Positions 10,501 to 23,745 are shown, counted from the first letter of the stretch. The stretch is DNA of 64,000 bases from Dastarcus helophoroides (GCA_028583605.1 CM053334.1:19192618-19256617); one strand, 5' to 3'. Notes: generated from the sequence alone by a model not told the origin. Numbers and translations: made by a program.

Positions 10501-13500
10501 AAAAAAGTTAACCATAGAATGCAGAGAGTGACTTACTCATAGAGAAGTCCTCCACATAGACCACTTCAAAAAAATTAATCATAGAGTGTAGAGAGTGGCT
10601 TACTCATAGAAGAATCCTCCACATAGAATACTTTACTCATAGAGGAGGATAACTTCGAAAAAACAAAGTCGGAACTTCAAGAACAAATCGAACTTTTGAC
10701 AACAAAAGTAGAAATTCGTGAAAAGAATTAGAAACTTCAATAAGAAATCGTTTTTCAGAGACAAATCAAATTTTTTAGAAAAAAAGTCGAAATTGAGGAA
10801 AAGTCTATTCAAAAAAAGTCGACCCAAGAAAAAATCGAAATTTCAACGAAAAATTTCGATTAAAAAACTAGAAGAAATCCATAAAACGTGATTTTTTAGG
10901 GAAAAATCGAAATTTCTCAAAACAAGTAGACATTTCCAGTTTTTCATCCATTTTTAAAAAATTTCCAACTTTTTCAAAATTTGGAATTTATTTTGAAATA
11001 TTCGTTTTTTTTTGAATTTCGCATTTTTTTAAATTGCGCCATTTTTATGAAAATTTACCCAAAATCGTAACTTTTTTTGAAAGTTTCGACCCCAAAATTT
11101 CGACATTTTTTCAAAATTCATCAATTTTTCTTAATTTCAACTTTTTGGAAAATCTGATATTTTTTTAAAGTTTCACTTTGAAATTTTCCTTTTTCAAAGA
11201 ATTTCGAATTTTTTTGAACATTGCTGCATTTTTTGCGAAGATTTCAATTGTTTTGAAAATTCCAAGCTTTGACTTCAAAATACAACTTTTTTTGAAAATT
11301 TCGACCTTCAAAAATCTTGATATTTTCTAATTTTTAATTTTTTTAAACTAATGTGACTAAAATTTTTTATTATTTTTGATAATTTTGATTTAAGTTTTGA
11401 CAATTTTTCGAAATATGGTCTTTTTTGAAATTTTCGACAATTTTTCAAAATTTCAGCTTTTTTAAAAATAATGCATTATTTGAAAGTTTCGACTCTTTTT
11501 TGAATATTCATTTTTTTGAAACATTAACCTTCTTATGAAAGTTTTGATTTTGAAATTTCGACTTTGAAATGTTGACTTTTTAAAATCTTCATTTTTTTTG
11601 AAACCTTAACCTTCTTATAAAAATTTTGACTTTTTTGCTAGACTTATTTGCCAAATTTTGGCCTGTTTCCAAATATGTCAACTTTCTTTTTGCAAAAAAG
11701 GCTTAAAAATTTCGACATTTTTTCCAAATTCATCCATTTTTCAAAATTTCCAACTTTTTCAAAAATTGGAAATTATTTTGAAATATTCGTTTTTTTTTTG
11801 GAATTTCGCATTTTTTTAAATTGCGCCATTTTTAAGAAAATTTTGATCTTTTCCGAAATTTTGACTTTGAAGTTTCGATTTTTTTCCAAATTTTGGCGCG
11901 TTTCCCAAAATCGTAACTTTTTTTGAAAGTTTCGACCCCAAAATTTCGACATTTTTTCAAAATTCATCCATTTTTCTTAATTTCAATTTTTTGGAAAATC
12001 TGATTTTTTTTGAAAGTTTCACTTTGAAATTTTCCTTTTTCAAAGAATTTCGAATTTTTTTGAACATTGCGGCATTTTTTGCGAAGGTTTCAATTGTTCT
12101 AAAAATTCCAAGTTTTGACTTTTCAAAATACGACTTTTTTTTGAAAATTTCGACCATCAAAAATCTTGATTTTTTTCTCATTTTTAATTTTTTTAAACTG
12201 TGACTTTAAAATTTTTTATTATTTTTGATAATTTTGGTTTGTTTAAGTTTTGACAATTTTTCGAAATATGGTCTTTTTTGAAATTTTCGACAATTTTTCG
12301 AAATTTCGGCTTTTTTAAAAATAATGAATTATTTCAAAGTTTTGACTCTTGTTTTTGAATATTCCTTTTTTTGAAAGATTAACCTTCTTATGAAAATTTT
12401 GATTTTGAAATTTCGACTTTGAAATTTTGACTTTTTTTTGAAAATCTTCATTTTTTTTTAAACCTTAACCTTCTTCTGAAAATTTTGACTTTTTTGCTAG
12501 ACTTATTTGCCAAGTTTTGGCTTGTTTCCAAAAATGTTAACTTTTTTTTTTTGAAAATTAGACTTAAAAATTTCGACATTTTTTCCAAATTCATCCATTT
12601 TTCAAAATTTCCAACTTTTTCAAAATTTTGAAATATTCGTTTTTTTTGGAATTTCGCATTTTATTAAATTGCGCCATTTTTATGAAAATTTTGATCTTTT
12701 CCAAAATTTTGACTTTGAAGTTTCGATTTTTTTCCAAATTTTGGCGTGTTTCCCAAAATCGTAACTTTTTTTGAAAGTTTCGACCCCAAAATTTCGACAT
12801 TTTTTCAAAATTCAGCCTCTTTTCTTAATTTCAATTTTTTGGAAATCTGTTTTTTTTTAAAGTGTCACTGAAATTTTTCTTTTTCAAATAATTTCGAATT
12901 TTTTTGAACATTGCGGCATTTTTCGCGAACATTTCAATTGTTCTGAAAATTCAAAGTTTTGACTTTTCAAAATACGACTTTTTTTTGAAAATTTCGGCCA
13001 TCAAAAATCTTGATTTTTTTTTCTAATTTTTAATTTTTTTAAACTAATGTGATTTAACATTTTTTTATCTTTTTTGATAATTTCGATTTGTTTATATTTT
13101 GACAATTTTTCGAAATATGGTCTTTTATGAAATTTTCGACAATTTTTCAAAATTTCCACTTTTTTAAAAGTAATGAATTATTTCAAAGTTTCGACTCTTT
13201 TTTTTTGAATATTCATTTTTTTGAAACATTAACCTTCTTATGAAAATTTTGATTTTGAAATTTCGACCTTAAAATTTTGACTTTTTGTTTGAAAATCTTC
13301 ATTTTTTTGGAAACCTTAACCTTCTTATAAAAATTTTGACTTTTTTGCTAGACCTTTTTGCCAAATTTTGGCCTGTTTCCAATATGTTAACTTTTTTTTT
13401 GAAAATTAGACTTAAAAATTTCGACATTTTTTCCAAATTTATCCATTTTTCAAAATTTCCAACTTTTTCAAAATTTTGAAATATTCGTTTTTTTGGAATT

Positions 13501-16500
13501 TCGCATTTTTTTAAATTGCGTCATTTTTATGAAAATTTTGATCTCTTCCAAATTTTGACTTTTTTCCCAAAATCGTAACTTTTTTTGAAACTTTCTACCC
13601 CAAAATTTCGAAATTTTTTCCAAATTCACCTATTTTTCAAAATTTCCAACTTTTTCAAAATTTTGAAATATTCGTTTTTTTTGGAATTTCGCATTTTATT
13701 AAATTGCGCCATTTTTATGAAAATTTTGATCTTTTCCAAAATTTTGACTTTGAAGTTTCGATTTTTTCCGAATTTTGGCGCGTTTCCCAAAATCGTAACT
13801 TTTTTTGAAAGTTTCGACCCCAAAATTTCGACATTTTTTCAAAATCCATCCGTTTTTCCTGATTTAAATTTTTTGGAAAATCTGATTTTTTTTTTAGTGT
13901 CACTGAAATTTCCTTTTTTTAAAGAATTTCGAATTTTTTTGAACATTGCGACAATTTTGCGAACATTTCAATTGTTTTGAAAATTCCAAGTTTTGACTTT
14001 TTAAAATTCGATTTTTCAAAATTTTCAACTTTTTCTAAACTAACTTCTTCCGAAAATGGCGAGTTTTGGCCTTTTTAACACTTGAAATGTTTTGAGCATC
14101 TCGCCTTTTTGTTCAGAATTTTGAATTAAATTTCTTCAATTTTCCTAAATTTCGAAATCATTCAAAACTTCAAAATTATTAAAATCGACTTTTTTTTTCA
14201 CTTTTAAATGTCGACTTTGGATTTTTCCACTTTTATTAAAAATTGCTATTTTTTTTCAAATTTTCACCTTTTTCGAGAATTTGAACTTTTTTCTTTGAAA
14301 ATCGCATACTTTTGAAAAATTGGAATTTAGTGAAAATTGCGAATTTTTAAAAAAACCATTCGAATTTTTTTGGAAATTTTGTTTTTTAAAATTTTGCCTC
14401 CTTTGAAAATAAGTATAATAAGTTTCGACTTTTCGAAATTTTCAACTTTTTTAAAGGGATATTTGTACAAATTTGCCATTTTTTCAACATTTTTTCAGAC
14501 TTTTAAATTAAATTTAGGCTATTTTTTAAAATTTGGATGTTATTCAAGATTTCCGCTGTTTTAAATGTCGACTTGGATTAGAATTTTCGACTTTTAATGA
14601 AAATTTTGACTTCGAAAATTTAGACTTTTTGAAAATTGGAACGTTTTCAAATTTTGACTTATTTTAAATTTTCGAATTAATCTTAATACAAAATCATTGT
14701 TGTTTTTCGTTAGCACATGTTACAGAAAATTTTGATTTTTTTTAAGTTCAGTTCACTAGCAAAGGACAACCCTGTTATGCCTTCGAAGCCTTGCTAGTAG
14801 GATTCGGAAACAAGGATAGGTGGCCATCTTTTTAACCCTTTAATTACACACAAAAAAAATGATGAAAAAGTGACTGTAAATGTTCTTTAATAGGAACTAA
14901 GTTTGAGATGATTTTATGACAGAATCGTCAATAAATGTCGCCTGATTCAGACTTAATTAGTTTATTTTTTTTTAGTTTAATCCACTCGCAAAGGGTAACC
15001 CCATTATGCTTTCAAAGCACTGCGAGTAGGATGGGGAAACAAGGATAGATGAACCGCCTTCTTAAACAAGAATAGGTTGTAATTCTTGTGAAAATTCCTT
15101 TCGGTAACGCGTTCCATAGCTTGGAAGTTCTATAGAAATTAATCTACCTAAATTGAAATACAAAAATTGTCCCCTGAAACCAAGAAAGAGTGTATCTCTC
15201 TGAAGATGATAGCTTGGCTGTCGAAACGCGTTAGCCAGTAACCTTTGTTGTATTTTTTAATACCTGTATGTATGCGTTGGTGCGAGATCAGGTGAGATGA
15301 CCGGAAGAAGCTCTTATTGCAAATGGAGCAACTGTAAGGTCGTTCTCCAGTATGTCGCCTCAAATGCGCGATTAGTTGACATTTAAACTCGAAAGTCTTA
15401 TGGCAGACGGCGCACTCGTGCTCTTTATGGTGGTAAGGTGGTAGCAGTTCCGTGTTATCTTCGCTACCGCCGTCCCCAAAGCCGTCGAGCACCCACTCGT
15501 CGTTTGATTCGATTTTAAGGCAATCCTCCGTATCGACCGGATTTTTATCATTCATCAGTTTGGTAAATTGCTCGTCATTTGCCCTAAGGATTTTTTGCAA
15601 TAAATCCTGATTTCGTTCCACTTCTAACTTAAATTTGTAAAACGATGTGACATTTGACAAACACTTTTGGCATATCTGAGCTGGTAATTTATCCTCTGGA
15701 CACATCTGTAACAGTTTTGTTAATATGAATGAGCTGTCAAGTAACACATACATTTTAAAAGTGACACTAGGTGAAATTAATGTATTGTGAAAGCGTGGGT
15801 ATCATAAATACTGTAACGAAATGTAAATTGTAGAATTTAGTACATAAGGAAAGTTTCTAGAAAGACAAATCTTTCTCTTTCTTATCAGAGATAAGAGGAA
15901 TCAGAGATAAGGGGAAAGTGACTGCGATAATGGAGCAAACGGCAGATAAGCGTTCCAGAAATTTCCTTCGCCTTCGCCTTATCTGTGAGATTTTTCTAGA
16001 ACCTGGAAGCCAACACTATATAAGGCGGCGGCCTTTCCCTCGATTCAGTTAGTTAGTCAGTTAGTGTAATTAGTGAGCTAGTAGTTAAGTATTAACTCAC
16101 TTTCGCTGTAGATAATGCAACTTTAACACGATTTTTTACTTTTCCTTTTACCATTTATTGTATATCCAGTTGTGTGTTCAGAGTTTAGTTTGAAAATAAA
16201 GTGGGTACTAATTCACGTGTTAATCAATTCGAATCGATAGCCCGCAACAGTAGATTTGTTTGTTACGTTTTCACAGCTGAACTACTGAAACAATTTTGAT
16301 GAAAATTGACAAAGAGATACTTGAAAGGTTGAAGAAGAATATAGGCTACTTTATGTAATTGAAAAATGTTAACTCGAGCTTATAAAACTCGAAAATTCAA
16401 GACAAAATCGAAATATGAAAACGAAGATCGATTTTATTAAAAAGTCAAAATAGTTAACAAAAATAGAAATCTAGGAGTCAAAATAGATACAAAAAGTAAA

Positions 16501-16962
16501 AATTTGGGGTAAGAAAAAAGTCGAAGGTGTGAATTTCGTGAGAAGAAGCTATACTTACACTAAAATCCATCATTCGTAATTTCGATTAAAAAACCAAAGA
16601 GCTAGAAAAATGTCTAATTACTCAAGTGCAAATTTTGAAAAGGAAGCTTGGGATTTTGAGTTAGCACTCTAGAGAAAAAAGTCAACATTTCGACGCAAGT
16701 AAATAATATTAAAATCTCCAAAAAAAGGTCGAACCTTTAGAAAAAATAAATAAATAAGGTTAAAGATATCAATCACATTAAAATAATAAAAATGTATTAA
16801 CCTTACCTTAATCGACATACAATTAGTAATTACTTCTGTTGTGGGCTTAAATACGTTCCTGTTTATCCTACAGTCGTTAAAAATCGGCAATAAATTCCCC
16901 TTTTTTAAGCACATTCTGCAAATATGCGGAAATTCGTCTACGGTCACCTCCATCGCTCCCAA
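7596..16962 (-). CDS. ZAD domain C2H2 zinc-finger protein (three exons, eight fingers)
   Basis: Exons 16807-16962, 15264-15705 and 7596-8125 join in phase to 375 residues. Exon 1 plus the start of exon 2 make a ZAD, an arthropod dimerisation domain that binds zinc through C15/C18 (CRMC) and C64/C67 (CQKC). An acidic linker follows, then two C2H2 fingers in exon 2 ([10 protein letters not shown] and [10 protein letters not shown]) and six in exon 3, joined by TGERPF-type linkers. The second junction falls inside the linker Gly (HTG|ERPF). For exon 2 I chose the acceptor before ATGTGTCCAGAG because it restores the phase and the ZAD spacing; nearer acceptors do not. Likely a nuclear sequence-specific transcription factor, target unknown. 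The start could be MGAMEV or the internal MEVTV. Intron 1 contains a solo LTR. Intron 2 is 7.1 kb of satellite and transposon DNA. I cannot name an orthologue. Confidence 0.88.
8138..10660. repeat. satellite with ~297-bp higher-order unit in the zinc-finger intron
   Basis: Built of roughly 75-bp monomers with the words TCATAGAGTGCAGAGAGTGA, GAGGAATCCTCTACATAGA and ATAACTTCGAA. The marker CTTACACATAAAG occurs at 9096, 9395, 9691, 9990 and 10277, giving spacings of 299, 296, 299 and 287 bp, so a four-monomer higher-order repeat. The array begins only about a dozen bases upstream of the exon 3 acceptor (8126). It is split by a hAT-type insertion at 8192-8833. Confidence 0.9.
8192..8833. mobile_element. 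non-autonomous hAT-like DNA transposon (642 bp)
   Basis: Perfect 21-bp terminal inverted repeats starting CAGAGACTAAATAGACTGAA (8192-8212 and 8813-8833). They are flanked by an identical 8-bp duplication CTCATGAA (8184-8191 and 8834-8841). Eight-base duplications and CAG-type ends are the hAT signature. The interior has no transposase-sized frame. It is inserted in satellite DNA, so it post-dates that part of the array. Confidence 0.9.
10661..14735. repeat. AT-rich degenerate array with ~855-bp higher-order period
   Basis: Dominated by short words such as AAATTTCGACTTTTTT, TTTTTGAAAATTTCGAC and their variants. The rarer string TTGCTAGAC recurs at 11635, 12494 and 13345, giving ~859 and ~851 bp periods over three copies. 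Orientation is plus for most of its length. The first ~270 bp (10661-10930) carry complementary words (AAAAAGTCGAAATT), so orientation switches near 10930. Frames seen here translate to low-complexity F/S/K/N and are not genes. Confidence 0.85.
14736..14845 (-). mobile_element. retroelement 3' tail (copy a, partial)
   Basis: On the minus strand this reads CCTACTAGCAAGGCTT..., with the family words TTTGCTAGTGAACTGAACTT, and ends in an A-rich tail (T-run on plus). It is related to copies at 14969-15138, 24343-24470 and 54611-54789. The A-rich 3' end suggests a non-LTR retrotransposon or SINE tail. Confidence 0.55.
14969..15138 (-). mobile_element. retroelement 3' tail (copy b, ~170 bp)
   Basis: On the minus strand it starts at TCTATAGAACTTCCAAGC, continues through TGGAACGCGTTACCGAAAGG and CCTACTCGCAGTGCTTTGAA, and ends with an A-rich tail. 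The same start and end occur in copy d at 54611-54789, so the element may have a fixed length of about 170 bp. A short frame reads WNALPKGIF, like the C-terminal WNxLP region of LINE proteins, but a stop follows soon after. Confidence 0.65.
15812..16249 (+). mobile_element. solo LTR, family L1 (copy 2, long form)
   Basis: Starts TGTAACGAAATG and ends CCCGCAACA, with a TATA box (CTATATAAGG). A GATAAG-rich stretch and AACGGCAGATAAG with its partial complement CTTATCTG are shared with copies 1 and 3. It is about 110 bp longer than copy 3 because of extra sequence before the 3' end, which includes AATAAA. It lies in intron 1 of the zinc-finger gene. Flanks ATAC and GTAG do not match, so no duplication is seen. 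Confidence 0.75.
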
Positions 16963-17324
16963 GTTATAACGCTTCGTTCAAATGAGCACAAAATCTAAAA
17001 TCAAAAAAATCTAACAGCTTTAATAGATATTTAATACTTGATAGCCCCCGAATTGGGTTACGAAATTTTATTACAAAGTTTTGTTTGTAAACATAACCTT
17101 TGATGCGGAAAGCGGCAACCACAGAACACTTGGAATGTCGATCTGAGATTGATTAATCGAAAAGTCGATTTTTTCAAGTCTCAAGTTGCATTCACAATGA
17201 CCAAATTAACACCACAATTAGTAGACCCAATTAATATTCAAATTTGAATTAAAATTAATTTGAACGAACATTCACAATGCCTAAATTAATACATGAAATT
17301 AGTTCTATAAAATGGTGCTGCCAT
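16963..17324. other. upstream region of the zinc-finger gene
   Basis: Presumed promoter and 5' UTR of the minus-strand ZAD gene; no TATA box stands out. A 35-bp segment around CATTCACAATG..AAATTAA occurs twice in direct orientation (about 17188 and 17268), roughly 80 bp apart. No other gene. Confidence 0.4.
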
Positions 17325-19018
17325 CAGTGTTGCCAATGCGAAAATATCAATTTCTGTCACGCCGAACAAAAAATCCTGCTATTTGTCCGCCAAACCTGCT
17401 GCCCACCCTTGAAACTTTTATAAACAAAGTTGTTATACATATGGTACGCACCGCGGATCTTCTCCCTTACGACACAACAATAGTTGTTTAATTACCATAA
17501 CAACGGAAAGAAGTTCATTGTCAATCAAGTGAGACATTTGTTTGTCTGGATTTGCAGAATGAAACTAACTGCTTAACAAATATAAAATATATGTTGTGAA
17601 ATGCCGAATCAATATTTGAACTATTTACTTTCTTTAGGTTGGCATTGCTCTGTTCTATGTTTGCTAAAACTGTCAAATGTCAATTTTTAATAAAACAGTC
17701 AGTCATGCAGTAAGAAGTTTCTCTATGTAATATATTAAAAGAATCCAGCATCCTGCCTAAAAGTTATTCGATTAATCAAAATTAACAACAATATACAATT
17801 TATAACTTAAGAGAAAAGAACTGCACTACGTTATTTGGGTTTATGTTGATTGTACATGTACAGGTACTGAAATATTCAAATTAGTTATACATGCACATTA
17901 TGTCCGAATTAGAGATGTTCGCAAAATCCCGCTACAATCTTATTAATTAAAAAAACCTTCCGACTACATGCTACTAGCACAGTATAGATATTAGTTCACG
18001 CATACAGTAGTGACAAAGTGTCGGTACCTTTGATCTTGAAGTAGCTAAAATCGTTGACCTTCAATGGAATCAACCATGTTGTGGATTGTGCATGGCCGCG
18101 AAAATATAAATTTATTTATTAAACAAAACCATCAGGTTTATTAATTTCAATAGTTTTTAGCGTTTAAATTATAATTTACTACTTTACAAATAGTCCAAAA
18201 ATACTAGTTCTCGTGTATTTTTTAATTACTGATAACCTGATAAGTATAAAGAATACACAAAGAAAAATTAAACATAGATTGTGACTGACGGCAAAATAAT
18301 TTCTACAGGAAACAACTTATTTATTTTTTTGTATAAAACTGGCAAATACGAGTATAATAATACAGTTTTTTTTAATAAAACAAATTGGGTGTACCCGAAA
18401 ATTACCTTTTGCCTTCTTTTGGAAAATAGAAAAAAGAAGATGATTTTATCAAATCATTATTGCTGTTAGAGTTACATTTATAAATAGAACGTGTACATTC
18501 TCCTCTTTTCTCTTTTATTTTGGTTTCATCTTATTAGCGCAATGAATTATAACAAGACTGACATTTCAATAAAACTGATCCAGTGTTGCCAGATAACCTG
18601 AACATTATTCCCGAACAATCTCCTTAAAAATCCCACAATTCGGATAAAAATCCCTGACCATATCAAATTTCTAGAACATCCATAAATGTAGATAAATTGT
18701 CTTACATTTTTACCATGAATGAATAACATATGAACGTAAAATAAAAAATCATATTCGCTCAAGTGCTGATTTTCCCGAACACGTGGCAACTCTCAACTGA
18801 CATTCAGTTATCCAACGACCATAGATCTTATTTCTAGTAATCATAGAACACTGCGACGCCATGTTCGGGATTGTGCAAATTGACGCATGAGCAAACAAAA
18901 TTCGTGACAAAATTTTAGCAATTTGTCGCTACTGTATGCGTAAGCTAATATCTATACTGTGCTACTAGCATCAAAATTCTGCTACTGTAGCAGAATTCTG
19001 CTACGGTTGGCAACACTG
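17325..19018. mobile_element. non-autonomous hAT-like DNA transposon (1,694 bp)
   Basis: Ends are perfect 12-bp inverted repeats CAGTGTTGCCAA (17325-17336) and TTGGCAACACTG (19007-19018). The flanks carry an exact 8-bp target duplication GCTGCCAT (17317-17324 and 19019-19026). Inside, a pair of 49-bp inverted repeats (17968-18016 and 18923-18971, core CACAGTATAGATATTAG) forms subterminal arms. Another copy of the terminus word (CAGTGTTGCCAG) lies at about 18572 and may mark a nested insertion. No transposase-like frame remains. Confidence 0.9.
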
Positions 19019-19545
19019 GCTGCCATCTATACGAATTCACCCAAATAATGAATAGAATTCTAATTTCATGTTTTGAGTTGAAATGTTTATGGTTATCTAG
19101 AAAGAAGGTTGTCATGACACTATAACTAAAGTAATTTTTAGTTAAAGTGTCATGGATTGTGTAACGCCGTACTTTTAAAATGGGATTGAAAACCTTCTAC
19201 CGCTTGCATTGCCATCTATTGATTTTCAAACACATGCACCACAGAATTCTATTTGAAGTAGTTTTAACTTCAGCTCCTCTCTGACTAAAAGATGAATAAA
19301 GGATGTTCTAGAAACGATTTCCTAGGAAAAGCCCAAAAAAAGGTTAACCCGACAGTGATGTGATTGTAGGTTCATTTGAGCCCTCATTTTACAGTTTTTG
19401 CAGAATACTTGCGAGTAATACACAACAGAGGCCGCTGATGTCAGTGGGTGGAAATCGGTCCCATTTTCATTCGACAACTTACATTACCGATGAATCTTCT
19501 TATAGGACTTCATAGAAATGTTGTTTGTCACAGAAATTTTTCCCA
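19019..19545. other. unique spacer
   Basis: No gene, repeat family or regulatory element could be supported here. Confidence 0.4.
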
Positions 19546-22500
19546 AAATTTCGTTTTTTTTTTCAAATTTCTACTTTTTTCTCGAAATTTAACTTTAATA
19601 TCGACATTTCGATATTTTTCTCAAAATTTCAACTTTAAACTCAACATTTCGACTTTTTTTTTCGAAATTTCAACTTTCCTCGCAAAATTCAATTTTTTCC
19701 TCGAAAGTTCGACTTTTTTCTCTCAATTTACGACTTTTTTCTCAAATACCGACTTTTTTTCGAAATTTTGACCTTAACATCGAAATTTCGACTTTTTTTC
19801 TCGAAATTTCGATTTTTTTCTCGAAATCTCGACTTTTTTCTCAAATTTCGACTATTTTTTCGAAATATTTCGAAATTTCGACTTTTTTCTTGAAATTTTG
19901 ACTTTAATATCGAAATTTTGAGATTTTTCTGGAAACTTCTTTTTTTTTTCTCAAACTTCGACTTTTTTCTCGCAATTTCGAGTTTTCTCGCAAATTTCGA
20001 ATTTTGTCTCGAAATTTCGACTTTTTTCACGAAATTTCGGCTTTTTTTCGCGAAATTTCGACTTTTTTCTCGAAATCTCGACTATTTTCTCAAATTTCGA
20101 TTTTTTTTTCGCAAAATATTTCGAAACTCCCGACTTTTTTCTCGAAATTTCGACTTTAAACTCAAAATTTCGACTTTTTTCTTGAAATCTCGACTATTTT
20201 CTCAAATTTCGATTTTTTTCTCGAAATATTTCGAAATTTCGACTTTTTTTTTCGAAATTTCGACTCTGAACTCAAAATTTCGACTTTTTTTCTCGAAATT
20301 TCGATTTTTCTCGAAATTTCGATTTTTCTCGCAAATTGCGATTTTTTTTCGAAATTTCGACTTTTTTCTGAAAATTTCGACTTTTTTTTTTCGAAATTTC
20401 GACGTTTTTTTTAAATTTCGATTTTTTCTCGAAATTTCGACCTTTTTCCCGAAATTTCGTTTTTTTTTCAAATTTTAACTTTCAAATTTGACCTTAATAT
20501 CGACATTTCGATATTTTTCTCAAAATATTGACTTTAAACTCGAAATTTTGACTTCTTTATTTTCGACATTTCGACTTTTCTCGCAAATTTCAATTTTTTT
20601 CTCAAAATTTCGACTTTTTTTTTGAAATTTCGACTTTTTTTCTCGAAATTTCGATATTTTGTCCCGAAATCTCGACTTTTTTCTCAAATTTCGACTTTTT
20701 TCTCAAAATTCGACCTTTTTTCTGGAAATTTGGACTTTTTTCTGGAAATTTCAACTTTTTCGAAATGTTACAAAGGCGTAGAAGAAACATCGATTGAAAA
20801 AATGTTGTTTTTAGAAATTTCGACTTTTTTTCTCAAATTTCGATTTTAAGCTCGAAATTTCGACTTTTTTTTTCGAAATTTTGACTTTTTTCTCACATTT
20901 TGAGTTTTATTTTTAAATTTTAACTTTTTCTCGTAATTTTGACTTTTTTCTCAAATTTCGATTTTTTTTTCGAAATTTCGACCTTCTGGAAATTTCGTAT
21001 TTTTTTCTCAAATTTCGAATTTTTTCTCAAAATTTTAGCCTGAATATCGACATTTGGACATTTTTCTTGAAATTTCTACTTTTTTCTCGAAATTTCGAAT
21101 TTATTTCGAGGAATTTCGACTTTTTTCTCGAAATCTTGACTTTGATCTCAAATTTCGACTTTTTTCTCGAAATTTCGACTTTCTTCTTGAAATATTGACC
21201 TTAATATTGAAATTTCGACATTTTACTCGAAATTTCGACTTTAAACTCAAAATTTCGACTTTTTTTCTCAAAATTTCGACTTTTTTCTTAAATTTCGACT
21301 TTCCTGGAAATGTCGACTTTTTTATGGAAATTTCAACTTTTTCGAAATGTTACAAAGGCGTAGAAAGGACATCGATTAAAAATAATGTTATTTTCGACTT
21401 TTTTCTCGAAATCTCGACTTTTTTCTCGAAATCTTGACTTTGATCTCAAATTTCGACTTTTTTCTCGAAATTTCGACTTTTTTCTGAAATTTTGACATTT
21501 TTCTCAAAATTCGACTATTTTTCTCAAACTTTCGACTTTTTTCTCGAAATTGCGACCTTTTCCGCGAAATTTCGTTTTTTTTTGTCCCAAATTTCAAATT
21601 TTTCTCGGAATTTTGACCTTAGTATTGAAATTTCGACATTTTTCTGGAAATTTCGACTTTAAAGTCAAAATTTCGACTTTTTTTCGAAATTTGACTTTTT
21701 TTCTCGAAATTTCGATTTTATCGAAGTCTCGACCTTATTCTCAAATTTCGACTTTTTTCTCGAAATTTCTACCTTAATTTGAAAAGTTCGACTTTTTTCT
21801 CGACATTTCGTTTTGTTTTCTCTCAATTTACGACTTTTTTCTCAAATACCGACTTTTTTTTCGAAATTTTGACCTTAACATCGAAATTTCGACATTTTTC
21901 TGGAAATTTCGATTTTTTTTCTCGAAATTTCGACTTTTTTCTCGAAATTTCGACTTTTTTTTTCGAAATTTCGATTTTTTTCGAAATCTCGACTTTTTTC
22001 ACAAATTTCGACCTTTTTCTCGAAATATTTCAAAATTTCGACTTTTTCTCGAAATTTCGACGTTTCTCTCAAATTTCGACTTTTTTCTCGAAATATTTCA
22101 AAATTTCGAAATTTTTCTCAAATTTCGACTTTTTTCTCGGAATTTCTACCTTAATGTGAAAAGTTCGACTTTTTTCTCGACATTTCGTTTTTTTTTCTCT
22201 CAATTTACGACTTTTTTCTCAAATACCTACCTTTTTTTCGAAATTTTGACCTTAACATCGAAATTTCGACATTTTTCTGGAAATTTCGACTTTGTTTCTC
22301 GAAATTTCGACTTTTTTCTCGAAATTTCGACTTTTTTTTTCGAAATTTCGATTTTTTTCGAAATCTCGACTTTTTTCTCAAATTTCGACTTTTTTCTCGA
22401 AATATTTCGAAATTTCGACTTTTTCTCGAAATTTCGACGTTTCTCTCAAATTTCGACTTTTTTCTCGAAATTTCTACCTTAGTCTGAAAAGGTCGACTTT

Positions 22501-22695
22501 TTTCTAGACATTTCTTTTTTTTTCTCTCAATTTACGACTTTTTTCTTAAATACCGACTTTTTTCTCGAAATTTTGACCTTAATATCGAAATTTCAAACTC
22601 AAAATTTTGATTATTTTCTCGAAATTTCGACGTCTTTCTTAAATTTCGATTTTTTTCTCGAAATTTCGACCTTAATCTGAAAGGCTCGACGAATT
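19546..22695. repeat. ~20-bp satellite (CTCGAAATTTCGACTTTTTT) with ~375-bp superstructure
   Basis: Almost the whole stretch is variants of a 20-bp unit, TTTCTCGAAATTTCGACTTT. The core AAATTTCGAAATTT is self-complementary. A larger block beginning AAGTTCGACTTTTTTCTCGACA recurs at about 21782, 22159 and 22490 (spacing ~377 and ~331), and a related block is at about 19700. Frames of 100-186 codons in this region translate the repeat (FSKFRLFS-type) and are not genes. Confidence 0.9.
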
Positions 22696-22852
22696 TCAAT
22701 CAACAATCGAATCCCAAGAGGGCGAACGATTAGCATAGAAAAATCTATGCAAAAACGTTTTATAACCCAAAATTTGGTGTCAAGAATCAGTAGACAAAGA
22801 ATTAAACACAGACGTGGTCGATTTCAAAATCAACCCACTAAGAGAGCGAGGG

Positions 22853-23745
<893 letters not shown>

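Noticed and set aside
8870..10660. CRISPR-like regular direct repeats
   Set aside because: Contiguous satellite monomers without unique spacers, in a eukaryotic intron.
15006..15120. LINE protein C-terminus (WNALPKGIF frame)
   Set aside because: Too short, with stops soon after, so kept only as a hint about the origin of the retroelement tail.
15808..16253. 4-bp target duplication for solo LTR copy 2
   Set aside because: Flanks ATAC and GTAG differ. Only copy 3 shows a clean duplication.
16669..16806. Continuation of the zinc-finger exon 1 frame past GTAAGG
   Set aside because: The ZAD continues in exon 2 at 15705 in matching phase; the read-through is intronic low-complexity sequence.
19918..20478. 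186-codon open frame (and several of 75-127 codons up to 22507) rich in F, S and K
   Set aside because: Direct translation of the ~20-bp CTCGAAATTTCGAC repeat. Composition is repetitive on both strands, with no start context or domain.
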